Notes: generated by a model not told the origin, from the letters alone. 64,000 bases of DNA from Micromonospora citrea (GCF_900090315.1 NZ_FMHZ01000002.1:6108501-6172500), one strand, 5' to 3'. Shown: positions 15,769 through 25,103, counted from the stretch's first letter. A program made the numbers and translations.

Positions 15769-17595
15769 TCAGCGGCGGGGCGGTCCCTGCCGGTGCCGTG
15801 CGGGCTGGTCGGCCAGCAGGCCCGCCAGCGGTTCGCGCTCGCGCAGGCTGTCGAAGGAGCCGTCGGCGACGACGCGGCCGGAGTCGAGCACCACCACCCG
15901 GTCGGCGCGCACGATGGTGGAGAGCCGGTGGGCGATAACCAGGGTCGCCCGGCCCGACCCGGTGGCGGCCAGGGCCCGGCTCAGGTCGCGCTCGGTGCGG
16001 GCGTCGAGGTTGGCGACGGCCTCGTCGAGGACGAGCACGGGCGCGCCGGTGAGCAGCGCCCGGGCGACCGCGACCCGGGCCCGCTGCCCGCCGGACAGCG
16101 TCGCGCCCCGCTCCCCGACCGGGGTGTCCAGCCCGTCCGGCAGCCCGCTGGCGAACGCGCTGACCTGCGCGGCGTCGGCGGCGAGCCGGACGTCGGCGTC
16201 GGTGGCGTCGGGCCGGCCCAGGCGGATGTTGTCGGCGATCGACCCGGGGAAGAGGTGCACGTCCTGCGGGACGACCGTGACGGTGCGCCTCAGCTCGGCG
16301 TCGGCGAGATCCCGCAGGTCGACGCCCCCGACAGTGATCCGCCCGGCGGTCGGGTCCGCGAAGCGCAACAGCAGGTGCGCGCAGGTGGACTTGCCGACCC
16401 CGGAGGCGCCCACCAGGGCGACCGTCTCGCCGGGCCGCACGGTCAGCGAGACGCCCCGCAGCACGGGCCGACCCGGCAGGTAGCCGAAGTGCACGTCGTC
16501 GAAGACCACCTCGCCGCCGCCGGTGGGGGCGGGCACGGGGCGGGTCGGGGCGGTTACCGCCGCCGGCGCGCCCAGCAGCGCGTCGATCCGGCCGGCGGCG
16601 GCACGTAGGGTGCCTGCCTGCTTCAGCAACAGCGCGACCTGGGCGGCGGGCCCGAGAACGGTGCCGGCGAGGACGACCGCGACCGGTCCCAGCGCGGGGT
16701 CCACGCGTGCGCGGCGGACGCCGTCGACGACGACCAGCAGCGCGGCGACGCCGGCCACGGCCAGCAGCGTGTCGACAAGCGCCGTCTCCAGGCCCGCCCG
16801 GGCGGCGTTCGCCCGCTGCGCCCGGCCGAGCTGACGGGTCCGGGCGGCCAGGTCGGCGCGCCGCCGCTCCAGCGCCCCGAAGACCGTCAGCTCCCGCAGG
16901 CCCTGCACCGTGTCGACCACGTCGGCCGCCAGCCCCGCCGTCGTGTCCCGGATGCGGGCGCCGTGCCGATCGGCGGCGCGACGCAGCAGCCAGGGCGCCA
17001 CCGCGACCAGCCCGGCCAGCGGCAGCACCACGGCGGGCAGCCACGGGTCGACCGACGCCGCGAGTGCCGTGCCGGCGGCCAGGACGACGGCGGCGGTGAT
17101 CAGCTGCGCGATCGTGTGCGCGAAGAGCCACTCCAGGGTCTCCACGTCGGACAGCGCGACGGTGGCGAGGTCACCGGAGCGGCGGCCGGCGAGCCGACCG
17201 GGGACCAGCCGGGTGATCGCGTCGTAGACCCGCAGCCGCAGGTCGGCCAGGACCCGGTAGGCCAGGTCGTGCGAGACCAGCATCTCCCACCAGGTGACCG
17301 CGGCGATCACCGCGACCAGGCCGCCGAGCGCCGCCGCGGCCGTCCCGACCGGCGTGGGGCCGCCGGTCACGGCCCGCCCGACCAGCCAGGCGCCGAGCGC
17401 CGCCGCGCCGACGGTGGCGAGCTGCCCGACGAGGTTCGCCGCCAGGGTCGCCCGGAACGCGTCGGAGTGCCCGGTGACCGCCGGCAGCAGCCGCCGCAGG
17501 GCGCCGGGTCGCGGACCGCCGGGCGGTGACCCGGCGGCGCCGGCGGACGGCGGGGCGGTCGGGAGCGCGTCGGACGCGCGGTCCGTGGCGACCAT
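15769..17595 (-). CDS. ABC transporter, exporter-fold half-transporter (TMD-NBD), second subunit
   Basis: A 608-residue fused membrane/ATPase protein. About six helices occupy residues 40-320. The ATPase part has Walker A GASGVGKST, signature LSGGQRARVAVARALL and Walker B PVLVLDEAVANLD. It starts at ATG 17595 inside the stop of the preceding half-transporter (TGATG), so the two subunits are made together as a heterodimer. It sits at the end of an operon headed by a FecB/FecCD-type metallophore uptake system. Exporter-fold pairs of this type import metal-siderophores in IrtAB and YbtPQ (known); here that is inference, and export of a metallophore is equally possible. Confidence 0.85.
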   Translation of the reverse strand: MVATDRASDALPTAPPSAGAAGSPPGGPRPGALRRLLPAVTGHSDAFRATLAANLVGQLATVGAAALGAWLVGRAVTGGPTPVGTAAAALGGLVAVIAAVTWWEMLVSHDLAYRVLADLRLRVYDAITRLVPGRLAGRRSGDLATVALSDVETLEWLFAHTIAQLITAAVVLAAGTALAASVDPWLPAVVLPLAGLVAVAPWLLRRAADRHGARIRDTTAGLAADVVDTVQGLRELTVFGALERRRADLAARTRQLGRAQRANAARAGLETALVDTLLAVAGVAALLVVVDGVRRARVDPALGPVAVVLAGTVLGPAAQVALLLKQAGTLRAAAGRIDALLGAPAAVTAPTRPVPAPTGGGEVVFDDVHFGYLPGRPVLRGVSLTVRPGETVALVGASGVGKSTCAHLLLRFADPTAGRITVGGVDLRDLADAELRRTVTVVPQDVHLFPGSIADNIRLGRPDATDADVRLAADAAQVSAFASGLPDGLDTPVGERGATLSGGQRARVAVARALLTGAPVLVLDEAVANLDARTERDLSRALAATGSGRATLVIAHRLSTIVRADRVVVLDSGRVVADGSFDSLREREPLAGLLADQPARHRQGPPRR

Positions 17596-19316
17596 CAGGC
17601 CTCCTCCTGCACGGTGACCAGGTCGGCGTACGCACGGGACGTGCGCAGCAGTTCCTCGTGGCGGCCGGTCGCGGTGATCCGGCCGTCGCACATCAGCGCG
17701 ATCCGGTCGGCGTGCCGCACGCCCGCCAGGCGGTGCGCGATGACGAGGCAGGTGCGCCCCCGGGCGGCCCCGGCGAGGGCGGTCAGGATCTCCGCCTCCT
17801 GCCGCCGGTCCAGGTGGGAGGTCGCCTCGTCGAGGATCAGCACCGGGGTGTCGGCGAGCATCGCCCGGGCGATGGCCAGCCGCTGCCGTTGCCCGCCGGA
17901 GAGGGTGGCGCCCCGCTCGCCGACCGGGGTCGCGTACCCGTTCGGCAGCGCGGTCACGAAGTCGTGCGCGCCCGCGGCGCGGGCGGCGGCCACCAGGTCG
18001 GCGTCGGTGGCGTCCGGCCGGGCCAGGCGCAGGTTGTCGGCCACCGTGCCGTGGAACAGGTACGTCTCCTGGGCCACGACGGTGATCGTCCGGCGCAGCG
18101 CGTCCCGGGTCAGGTCCCGCAGGTCGACGCCGTCGACGGTGATCCGGCCGGCGTCCGGGTCGAGGTGCCGCAGCAGCAGGTTCGCCAGGGTGGACTTGCC
18201 CGCACCCGAGCGGCCGACCACCGCGACGGTCTCGCCGGGCGCCAGCCGCAGCGTCACGTCCCGCACCGCCGGCCGCGCGCGATCGGGATAGCGGTACCCG
18301 ACCCGCTCGAAGACGACGGCCGGGCCGGCGGCGAAGCGGCGGTCGACGCGGCCCGTGTGCACGACCGGAGGTCGCGCCGTGAGCAGTTCGGTGAGGCCGT
18401 CGACGGCGGTGACGCCGAGGTAACCCGCATGCCAGTGGGCGCCCAGGTCGCGCACCGGCCGGAAGCACTCCGCCGAGATCAGCAGCACCAGGAACACCGT
18501 GGCCGCCCCGGCCCGACCGCCGGTCGCCGCCACGGCCGCGGCGACCGTCGCCGCGGCGACGCCGGCGTGGACCAGCAGGGCGCTCACCCCGCCCTCGACC
18601 AGCGAGAGCCGCAGCTGCGCCATGGTCGTGGCGTGCAGGTCGCGGCTGCGCACCTCGACTCGGTCCCGCATCCGGCCGACCGCGCCGAAGGCGCGCAGCG
18701 TCGCCGCGCCCTGCAGGGTGTCGAGGAAGTCGGCGGCGAGGGCGGTGAACGCCGCCCATCGTCCCCGGCCCCGCCTGAGCAGGGTGGCGTCCCACGCCCG
18801 CGGCACCGTCAGCACGAGCAGCACGGCGACGCCGAGCAGCGCCGCGGCGACCGGCTCGACGGTGGCCAGCCACGCCACCAGCACGGTGGGGACGGTCGCC
18901 GTGACCAGCACCTGCGGGACGTAGCGGCTGTAGTAGGCGTCCAGCCCCTCCACCCCGTCGACCAGCGTGGCCTGGGTGCGGCCGGTGCGCGCGCCGGTGA
19001 GCCAGGCCGGGCCCAGCTCGGCCAGCCGCCCCACCAGCCGGTCGCGCAGCCGGGCCCGGATCCGGGCGCCCGCCGCCGCGGTCGCCACCTCCCGCCACCA
19101 CAGCAGCCCGGCCCGGAAGACGATCACCGCGAGTACCCCGGCCAGCAGCGGGGGAGCGGCGTCGAGGTCGCGCCGGGCCACCGCCGCCAACGCCGAGGCG
19201 AGCAGCAGCGCCTGACCGACGTACGCGGCCGACACCGCCACCCCGAGCGCCGCGCACCCGGCGACCGGCCACGCGACGGCCCCGCCAAGTCGTACCAACT
19301 GCCGATGGACGATCAC
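17595..19316 (-). CDS. ABC transporter, exporter-fold half-transporter (TMD-NBD), first subunit
   Basis: A 573-residue half-transporter with six N-terminal helices and a full ATPase: Walker A VGRSGAGKST, signature LSGGQRQRLAIARAML and Walker B PVLILDEATSHLD. The membrane part resembles CydD/IrtA-like proteins (segment LDAYYSRYVPQVLVTATVPT is typical of the CydD group). The GTG start at 19316 overlaps the stop of the FecE-type ATPase gene by four bases, and its own stop overlaps the start of its partner. The tight coupling of all six genes argues for a single metal-uptake function. Cysteine/glutathione export, as done by CydDC, is an alternative. Confidence 0.85.
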   Translation of the reverse strand: MIVHRQLVRLGGAVAWPVAGCAALGVAVSAAYVGQALLLASALAAVARRDLDAAPPLLAGVLAVIVFRAGLLWWREVATAAAGARIRARLRDRLVGRLAELGPAWLTGARTGRTQATLVDGVEGLDAYYSRYVPQVLVTATVPTVLVAWLATVEPVAAALLGVAVLLVLTVPRAWDATLLRRGRGRWAAFTALAADFLDTLQGAATLRAFGAVGRMRDRVEVRSRDLHATTMAQLRLSLVEGGVSALLVHAGVAAATVAAAVAATGGRAGAATVFLVLLISAECFRPVRDLGAHWHAGYLGVTAVDGLTELLTARPPVVHTGRVDRRFAAGPAVVFERVGYRYPDRARPAVRDVTLRLAPGETVAVVGRSGAGKSTLANLLLRHLDPDAGRITVDGVDLRDLTRDALRRTITVVAQETYLFHGTVADNLRLARPDATDADLVAAARAAGAHDFVTALPNGYATPVGERGATLSGGQRQRLAIARAMLADTPVLILDEATSHLDRRQEAEILTALAGAARGRTCLVIAHRLAGVRHADRIALMCDGRITATGRHEELLRTSRAYADLVTVQEEA

Positions 19317-20110
19317 GGCAGCTCCAGCGGGGCGTCAGCCAGCGCCCGGACGGCGCCGGTGTGGGTGTCGGTCAGCACCCGGCCGCGTACGCCGAACACC
19401 TCGGCGAGCAGGTCCGGGGTGACCACCTCGGCGGGCGGTCCGTCGGCGGCGACCCGGCCGCCCGCGAGCGCCACGACCCGGTCGGTGAACCGGGCGGCGT
19501 GGTCCAGCTCGTGCAGCACCGCCACCACGGTCAGGCCCCGCTCGGCGTGCAGCCGGCGGACCAGCGACAGCACCTCCAACTGGTGGCGTACGTCCAGGAA
19601 GGTGGTCGGCTCGTCCAGCAACAGCACCGGGGTGCGCTGCGCCAGGGCGAGGGCCAGGCGGACCCGTTGGCGCTCGCCGCCGCTGAGCGTGTCCACCTCA
19701 CGCCCGGCGAGCCCGGTCACGCCCGCGGCGTCCAGCGCGGCGGCCGACTCGTCGTCGTCGGGGCGCCACAGCATGCCCAGCGGCCCCCGGTGCGGGTAGC
19801 GGCCCTGCGCGACCAGCTGCCGCACCGTCATTCCCGGCATCGGCGGCAGCTGCTGGTGCAGCACGGCGACCTGCCGCGCCACGTCCCGCCGGCGCAGCTC
19901 GTACGCCGGGCGGCCGTGCAGCAGCACCCGCCCGCCGGCCGGCCGGTCCGCGCCGGCGAGCAGCCGCAGCAGCGTGGACTTGCCGCAGCCGTTGCGGCCG
20001 ACCAACGCCACGCACTCGCCCGCGCGGACCACCAGCGACACCCCGTCGAGCACCGGCCGGTCGCGGTAGTGGTAACGGGCGTCCTCCACGGTGAACACCG
20101 GCTCCGTCAT
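19313..20110 (-). CDS. FecE/FhuC-type ABC ATPase (metallophore import)
   Basis: A 265-residue cytoplasmic ATPase. Walker A is VGRNGCGKSTLLRLL, the signature is LSGGERQRVRLALALAQ and Walker B is PVLLLDEPTTFLDVRHQLEVL, which is close to the siderophore/B12 import subclass. It pairs with the two FecCD-type permeases encoded just upstream. The ATG at 20110 overlaps the stop of the second permease gene (ATGA), and its stop overlaps the next start. Confidence 0.92.
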   Translation of the reverse strand: MTEPVFTVEDARYHYRDRPVLDGVSLVVRAGECVALVGRNGCGKSTLLRLLAGADRPAGGRVLLHGRPAYELRRRDVARQVAVLHQQLPPMPGMTVRQLVAQGRYPHRGPLGMLWRPDDDESAAALDAAGVTGLAGREVDTLSGGERQRVRLALALAQRTPVLLLDEPTTFLDVRHQLEVLSLVRRLHAERGLTVVAVLHELDHAARFTDRVVALAGGRVAADGPPAEVVTPDLLAEVFGVRGRVLTDTHTGAVRALADAPLELP

Positions 20111-21081
20111 GACACCTCCACATGCGACGAGCGGCGCGCCACCACGACCAGCGCCACCGCCCCGAGCAGCGCGGTGACCGCGCCCGCCGGCACCCCGAGC
20201 CGCTGCCCGGCCGACCCCGACTGCACCGCCACCGTCAACACCTGGGCCAGCACGTCCGCGCCGACGACCGCCGTCGCCCCGAGCAGCGCGGCGGCCGGCA
20301 CCGCCCGGCGCAGGTCGGCCCCGCACATCGCCCGGGCGACGTGCGGCACCACCAGCCCGACGAAGGCCAGCGCGCCGGCCAGGGCGACCGCCCCGGCGGC
20401 CAACGCCACCGCCAGCGCGATCCCGACCGCGCGCGCCCGGCGCGGCGCCAGGCCCAGCGCGGCGGCGTGCCCGTCCCCGGCGGCCAGCACGCCTAGCGCG
20501 GCCGAGCACAGCCAGGCCACCACCAGCGCGGCGGCCAGCCAGGGCCACGCGGTCTGCACGTGCGCCCAGACCCGCCCCTCGACGGTGCCGACGAGCCACC
20601 GCAGCGCGTTTCCGAAGCGACTCGGCTCGTACGCCAGCAGCAGGGTGGTGACCCCGGCCAGCGCAGCCGACCCGAGCAGCCCGTACGCCGCCACCTCGGC
20701 GGGCGCGCGACGACGGGCCAGCAGCCACATCAGCGTGCCGCCGAGGGTGCCGCCGGTCAGCGCCGCGACCAGCGCGCCCGGGGCCGAGTCGGCGGGAACG
20801 AGCCCGACCTGGATGCCGGCGAGCACACCGAGCACCGCCCCCGGGTTCACCCCCGTCAGCTCCGGAGCGGCCAGCGGGTTGCGCAGCACGGCCTGCATCA
20901 GCAGCCCGGCCGCACCCAGCCCGGCGCCGGCCAGCAGCGCGGTGACGAGTCGGGGCAGCCGCAGCTCGACGAGGATCCGCTGCTCGACCGCGTCGAGCTG
21001 CGGCCAGTCGACCCCACGGCCCACCGCCAGTTCCGCCGTCGCCGCCACCAGCAGCGCGGCGACGGCCCACCACCACCTCAC
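20107..21081 (-). CDS. FecCD-family permease, second subunit
   Basis: A 324-residue integral membrane protein of the BtuC/FecCD fold, with about ten helices. The family blocks are visible: RLPRLVTALLAGAGLGAAG near residue 40, LRNPLAAPELTGVNPGAVLG, and GALAFVGLVVPHVAR near residue 240, the segment that contacts the ATPase. It forms the import channel with the first permease. The GTG start at 21081 overlaps the previous stop by four bases. Confidence 0.92.
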   Translation of the reverse strand: MRWWWAVAALLVAATAELAVGRGVDWPQLDAVEQRILVELRLPRLVTALLAGAGLGAAGLLMQAVLRNPLAAPELTGVNPGAVLGVLAGIQVGLVPADSAPGALVAALTGGTLGGTLMWLLARRRAPAEVAAYGLLGSAALAGVTTLLLAYEPSRFGNALRWLVGTVEGRVWAHVQTAWPWLAAALVVAWLCSAALGVLAAGDGHAAALGLAPRRARAVGIALAVALAAGAVALAGALAFVGLVVPHVARAMCGADLRRAVPAAALLGATAVVGADVLAQVLTVAVQSGSAGQRLGVPAGAVTALLGAVALVVVARRSSHVEVS

Positions 21082-22052
21082 GACCGGCCCCGCCGCGCCA
21101 GCATGACCAGCCCGGCCACGATGCCCACCGCGGCCGTCCAGGCCCCGAGCGGGGTCTCCGCCGGGGCGAAGACGTGCCGCGCGGCGAGGTCGGCGACCGT
21201 CGTGAACAGCGCGCCGAACGCCGCCGCCCAGGGCAGCAGGAGCCGCGCGTCGGCGGTCGGGCGCAGTCTCCTGGCCGCGTGCGGCGCGACGAAGCCGATC
21301 CAGGCGATCGGTCCGCAGGGCCCCACCACGGCGGCCACCAGGACGGCGGCGAGCCCCAGCGCGACCAACCGGGCCCGTCCCACCCGCAGCCCGAGCGCCG
21401 CCGCCGCCTCGTCGCCCAGGCGCAGCACCCCCAGCGCGGGCGACGCCAGCACCGTCAGCGGGACGCAGGCCAGCAGCCAGGGCAGCGTCAGCTGGGCGTG
21501 GGCCCAGGTGACACCGCTGAGGCTGCCCACCAGATACCGGAACAGCGTGTCGTACTGCAGCCGGTCGGCGGCGGCCAGCACGGCCAGGAGCACCGCCTGC
21601 AGGGCGGTCGAGACCGCCGCGCCGATCAGCAGCACCGCGCCGGGGCCCCGGCCCGCGCCGGCAGCCGCCAGGCAGATCGCGCCGCCGCACAGCGCGCCGG
21701 CCAGCGCCACCAACGGCTGGACCGCCGCGGGGACCGGCAACGCCCAGACGACCACCGCCGCCGCCGCCAGGGCCCCACCGGTGGAGACCCCCAACAGCTC
21801 CGGTGAGGCCAGCGGATTGCGCAGCGCGGTCTGCATCAGCAGGCCGGCGGCCCCGACGGCCGCGCCCCCCAGCAGCGCCAGCAGCAGCCGGGGCACGCGC
21901 AGCTCCCACAGCACGACCCGCGCGACCTCCGCGTCCGCCGGCAGGCCCAGGACCAGGGTCAGCCCGGCCGCGCCGGCGAGGGCGGCCACCAGCACCGGCA
22001 CCGCGGGCCGGCGCGGCGTCGGTCGTGCCGCGACCGCTACCAGCGCGCTCAC
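21078..22052 (-). CDS. FecCD-family permease, first subunit
   Basis: A 324-residue BtuC/FecCD-fold permease. The conserved blocks are RVPRLLLALLGGAAVGAAGLL, LRNPLASPELLGVSTGGAL and GPIAWIGFVAPHAARRL. It is the heterodimer partner of the following permease. The GTG start at 22052 lies inside the stop of the binding-protein gene (GTGA), so translation continues directly from the lipoprotein to the channel. Confidence 0.92.
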   Translation of the reverse strand: MSALVAVAARPTPRRPAVPVLVAALAGAAGLTLVLGLPADAEVARVVLWELRVPRLLLALLGGAAVGAAGLLMQTALRNPLASPELLGVSTGGALAAAAVVVWALPVPAAVQPLVALAGALCGGAICLAAAGAGRGPGAVLLIGAAVSTALQAVLLAVLAAADRLQYDTLFRYLVGSLSGVTWAHAQLTLPWLLACVPLTVLASPALGVLRLGDEAAAALGLRVGRARLVALGLAAVLVAAVVGPCGPIAWIGFVAPHAARRLRPTADARLLLPWAAAFGALFTTVADLAARHVFAPAETPLGAWTAAVGIVAGLVMLARRGRS

Positions 22053-23026
22053 GCGGTCGCCCTGGCGACCGCCTCGTCCAGGATCAGCCCCAGGGCCCGG
22101 GTGCCCCGGCCCGAGGCCCACAGCTCCGCCGGCACCTCGTAGGCGCGGCCCTCGCGGACCGCCGTGATCCGCTTCCACACCGGGTTGTCCGCGTACTGGG
22201 CGGACACCGTCTTCGCGTCCGGCCCGAACGTGAACGACTGGATGAACACGACGTCCGGGTCGCGGGTGAGGATCTCCTCCACGCTGTACGCCTGCGCGCT
22301 GTCGAAACCGCCGCCCCTGTTCGGCCACGGGTAGTCGAACACCTGTGACAGCAGGTGTCCGAGCAGGTCGTCGGAGGTGTTGACGCCGATGGACGTGCCG
22401 CCGTACATCGCCAGCGCCGTCGTCTCGCCCAGCCCGTGCTCGCGGGCGGCGGCCCGGGCGGCGGCGAGCCGGTCCCGGAAGCGCTGCTCGGCCGCCACCT
22501 GCTGGGCGCCGCGGTCGGTCAGCGCGGCCACGTCGCGCAGGTAGCGCACCGAGTCCTCGTACGTCTTCACGCGGACCAGCCACAGTGGCGCGAACTTCTC
22601 GACCGCCGGGCGGAGCTGGTCGTGCACCCCGGCGAGACCGATGACCAGGTCGGGCCTGACCGCGGCGATCGCCGCCACGTCCTCGTTGCCGAACGTGCCC
22701 GGCAGGGCCGGCACCGCCCTCCCCGCGTCGCCGAGGTAGTCGGGGCGGGCGACGAGCTTCGGCGTGGTGGTCGCCGCCGGCGTCAACCCCAGCTCCACGA
22801 GCGTGTCGTCGCACAGCCCGGTCAGGCAGACGATCCGCTCGGGCTTCGCCTTCAGGCTGACCGTCTGCCCCCGCACGTCGGTCACGGTCAGGCCGTGCGT
22901 GACCTGCTGTACGGGCGGTGCGGACGGCGCGGGGGCGCCGGTGGACGGTGCGGGAGAACCGCCGCAGCCGCCCAGTGCGACACCGGCGGCGAGGAGGGAG
23001 ATCAGGGTCAGACGCAGTCGTGTCAC
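22049..23026 (-). CDS. FecB-type metallophore-binding lipoprotein
   Basis: A 325-residue secreted binding protein. A signal of 15-20 residues ends in lipobox ALGGC. The mature part has the class III binding-protein pattern: RIVCLTGLCDDTLVELGL, then IAAVRPDLVIGL, then DPDVVFIQSF. It should capture a metal-siderophore, haem or cobalamin and pass it to the two permeases. I choose the GTG at 23026 because GGAAAG lies nine bases before it. A GTG two codons earlier is only three bases from that site. A Zur/Fur-like box precedes the gene. It is the first gene of the six-gene operon. Confidence 0.88.
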   Translation of the reverse strand: MTRLRLTLISLLAAGVALGGCGGSPAPSTGAPAPSAPPVQQVTHGLTVTDVRGQTVSLKAKPERIVCLTGLCDDTLVELGLTPAATTTPKLVARPDYLGDAGRAVPALPGTFGNEDVAAIAAVRPDLVIGLAGVHDQLRPAVEKFAPLWLVRVKTYEDSVRYLRDVAALTDRGAQQVAAEQRFRDRLAAARAAAREHGLGETTALAMYGGTSIGVNTSDDLLGHLLSQVFDYPWPNRGGGFDSAQAYSVEEILTRDPDVVFIQSFTFGPDAKTVSAQYADNPVWKRITAVREGRAYEVPAELWASGRGTRALGLILDEAVARATA

Positions 23027-23060
23027 AGCCACGCACTTTCCATCGGCGACGAGGACGCGA

Positions 23061-23078
23061 CAACGATAACGATTTCCA
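23061..23078 (-). promoter_or_regulatory. Zur/Fur-like box upstream of the metallophore operon
   Basis: Read toward the operon the sequence is TGGAAATCGTTATCGTTG. It is AT-richer than its surroundings and shares most positions of the left half and centre of the actinomycete Zur box (TGAAAATCATTTTCA), but the right half is weak. No IdeR/DmdR iron box is seen. The site lies 35-52 bases before the chosen start, the right place for a repressor. Confidence 0.5.
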
Positions 23079-23135
23079 TTTCGGCCCGCACAGGGGGGTG
23101 GGCGGGCAGTCCCCGTACCGCCCGGCGGGCCCGGG

Positions 23136-23546
23136 TCACGTCAGGGGGTCCTCCCGGTCCCGCGCGGCGCGGGCGCGATTTGCTCCCCGTGCGGCCAGCA
23201 CGACGAGCGCGCCGGCGACGACGCCCGCGAAGTACGGCGACGGCACGAGCAGGACGCCGCCGACGAGGCACCACGCCGCGAGCGCCCAGCCGATCCCGGC
23301 GGGTACGGCCACGCCGCGCCCGGCGAGGTGCCAGGTCAGCCAGCCCAGCAGGATCAGGGGTACGGCGAAGCTTCCCGGGCCGGCCCAGAAGGTCACCTCG
23401 TTGCGCAGGGACTCCGCGGTCCGGTCGGCGCCGTCCGCCGGCGCGAGTGGGACGGCGGCCCACGGTCCACGGTCGACCCAGTCGCCGACGCCCTCCCCGG
23501 CGAAGGCGGTGAGCAGGGCCAGGTGGCCCGCCCCGAGCGTGATCAT
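23136..23546 (-). CDS. Small membrane protein, DUF6463-like
   Basis: A protein of at least 136 residues with four hydrophobic segments (ITLGAGHLALLTAFAG, GSFAVPLILLGWLTW, IGWALAAWCLVGGVLL and VVAGALVVLAARG). The GxxH near the N-terminus and the overall layout fit the DUF6463 group of uncharacterised membrane proteins. The true start is unclear. The in-frame sequence continues upstream through RAGQRLLRWASGI, which looks like a family N-terminus, but no ATG or GTG is there, so a rare start such as CTG may be used. It stands alone, upstream of the metallophore operon on the same strand. Confidence 0.6.
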   Translation of the reverse strand: MITLGAGHLALLTAFAGEGVGDWVDRGPWAAVPLAPADGADRTAESLRNEVTFWAGPGSFAVPLILLGWLTWHLAGRGVAVPAGIGWALAAWCLVGGVLLVPSPYFAGVVAGALVVLAARGANRARAARDREDPLT

Positions 23547-23819
23547 GATGCCGCTCGCCCAGCGCAGCAGCCGCTGCCCGGCGCGCGTCAGCCCGGTGCC
23601 GCCGGGGCGGGGCGGTGACGATCCGGGGCCGGGCGACGGCGCCCTTCCGCCCGGTGGAGTTTTCTGCCACTATCCATCGAGGCATGGAAGACTTTCTTGC
23701 TATGGGTCAGTCGGTCATGCCTCGCGCCGGGGCCGGTGGCGGTCACCCTGCCCGCCGCCGCGGCTCTCGTGCGGCCCACGCCACCGGCGTGGCAGGAGTC
23801 CGTCATCGGGGGAGGAAAG

Positions 23820-24647
23820 ATGCTGACCAGAAGGAACCTGTTGACCGGCGCGGCCGCTGCCGCGGTCGGGGCCGCGGTCACGGGGCGGGCGGCCCACGCG
23901 GCCCTTCCCGTGGTGGACATGGAGGCGCTCATCAAGGCCGCCCAGATCGACCCGCGCCGCGCGGACACGGCGATCACCACCGGCAGCAAGGACAGCGTGC
24001 TCCTCGTGGAACGCGCCCTGCAGGCGCGGGGCCTGCTGTCGGCCACCTACGTCGACGGCCACTTCGGCACCAGCACCGTCGCGGCCTACGCCGCCTACCA
24101 GCGCTCCCTGGGATACTCGGGACTCGACGCCACCGGCCTCCCCGGCCAGACGTCGCTGCGGCTCCTGGGTGAGGGGCGCTTCACCGTGACCCGGCTGTTG
24201 ACCCCGGGCGGCGTCGTCGCGTTCCGGGGCGTGCAGGTGAACACGCGCACCAGGGCCATGCTGCTGGAGGCCGAGCGGCTGCTCGGCGGCCAGTTGACCA
24301 TCACCCAGGGCTCGTACAACGTCAGCAACCCGGCCTCCGCCGGCACCCACGACGGCGGCGGAGCCCTGGATCTCTCCGTCAGCGGCATGTCCACCACCTA
24401 CCGGACCACGGTCGTGCGGCAGTTGCGCCGGGTGGGCTTCGCGGCGTGGCTGCGCACGCCGGCGCAGGGAAACTGGCCGTACCACATCCACGCCATCGCC
24501 CTGGCCGACACGGACCAGGCCGCGAACGCACAGCACCAGGCCGGCGACTACTACCTCGGCCTCAACGGGCTGGCCAACCGGGGCGCCGACGACGGTCCCG
24601 CCGTCACGCCCAAGGTGACCTGGGAGGAATACCAGCGGACGACCTGA
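23820..24647 (+). CDS. Tat-exported peptidoglycan-binding / M15-like peptidase
   Basis: A 275-residue secreted protein. The N-terminus MLTRRNLLTGAAAAAVGAAV carries a twin-arginine signal ending near AHA. Residues 55-115 form a PG_binding_1 domain (LLVERALQARGLL, then DGHFGTSTVAAYAAYQ). The C-terminal domain has the M15/VanY-type metal pattern: HDGGGALDLSV (His and Asp) and WPYHIHAIA (His). It probably cleaves or binds cell-wall peptides outside the membrane. The chosen ATG has a very strong ribosome site (GGAGGAAA); an in-frame start 123 bases earlier lacks one. A 13-bp hairpin follows the stop. Confidence 0.85.
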   Translation: MLTRRNLLTGAAAAAVGAAVTGRAAHAALPVVDMEALIKAAQIDPRRADTAITTGSKDSVLLVERALQARGLLSATYVDGHFGTSTVAAYAAYQRSLGYSGLDATGLPGQTSLRLLGEGRFTVTRLLTPGGVVAFRGVQVNTRTRAMLLEAERLLGGQLTITQGSYNVSNPASAGTHDGGGALDLSVSGMSTTYRTTVVRQLRRVGFAAWLRTPAQGNWPYHIHAIALADTDQAANAQHQAGDYYLGLNGLANRGADDGPAVTPKVTWEEYQRTT

Positions 24648-24652
24648 CCGCG

Positions 24653-24693
24653 CCGACCGGATGGCGCTGCGTGTCGGCGTGCCATCCGGTCGG
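24653..24693. terminator. Hairpin terminator shared by convergent genes
   Basis: A perfect 13-bp stem (24653-24665 with 24681-24693) with a 15-nt loop lies directly after the Tat-exported protein gene and before the end of the convergent small gene. Confidence 0.7.
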
Positions 24694-24713
24694 GCCGCGC
24701 CCGTGCGTGCCGC

Positions 24714-25005
24714 TCACGCCGGCCGGGCGTCAGGTGGCTGGGGGCGCCCTTCGTGGTGCGCCGGCCGCGGATCCGTTCCCGCGCCGTTGCCGGGATCGCT
24801 GCCCGCGACCGGCGGGGGCGGCGGCGCCTGGTGCGCGGTCCGTGGCAGCGTGATGCGGCCGCGGTAACCCGGACCAGGGCCCGGCACGATGGCCGCCCGG
24901 TTGGCGGGTGGGGCACCGAAGGCGCTGCTCTCCACCGCCGGTGTCACGGGGGCGAAGTCGGGCCCGCCCACGTCTCCGGCATCCGCCGCGTCACCGTCTC
25001 CCATG
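24714..25005 (-). CDS. Small proline-rich hypothetical protein
   Basis: A 96-residue reading frame beginning at ATG 25005, chosen because GAGGAG lies six bases before it. The start is acidic (MGDGDAADAGDVGGPDF), followed by a Pro/Gly-rich part (IVPGPGPGYRGRITLPRT, then PPPPPVAGSDPG). No signal peptide or membrane segment is visible. It looks intrinsically disordered. I do not recognise a family. The good ribosome site and isolated position between a terminator and a divergent PadR gene support a real gene, but composition alone could also create such a frame. Confidence 0.45.
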
Positions 25006-25103
25006 GCCACTCCTCGGGTCGTCGCCGCGGGCCCGGTCGGTCTGGCCGGCACCGAGCCGCCTTCTGATGCGCAGCATATCTTGCCATCCACTATATTGGC
25101 CGG

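Noticed and set aside
15769..19316. CydDC cytochrome-assembly exporter
   Set aside because: No cydAB genes are near, and the tight coupling to a FecBCD-type system favours metallophore transport. Kept only as an alternative.
23023..23685. A 220-residue minus-strand protein covering the DUF6463-like gene
   Set aside because: Arg/Gly-rich frame with no helices or motifs. The overlapping frame encodes a convincing membrane protein.
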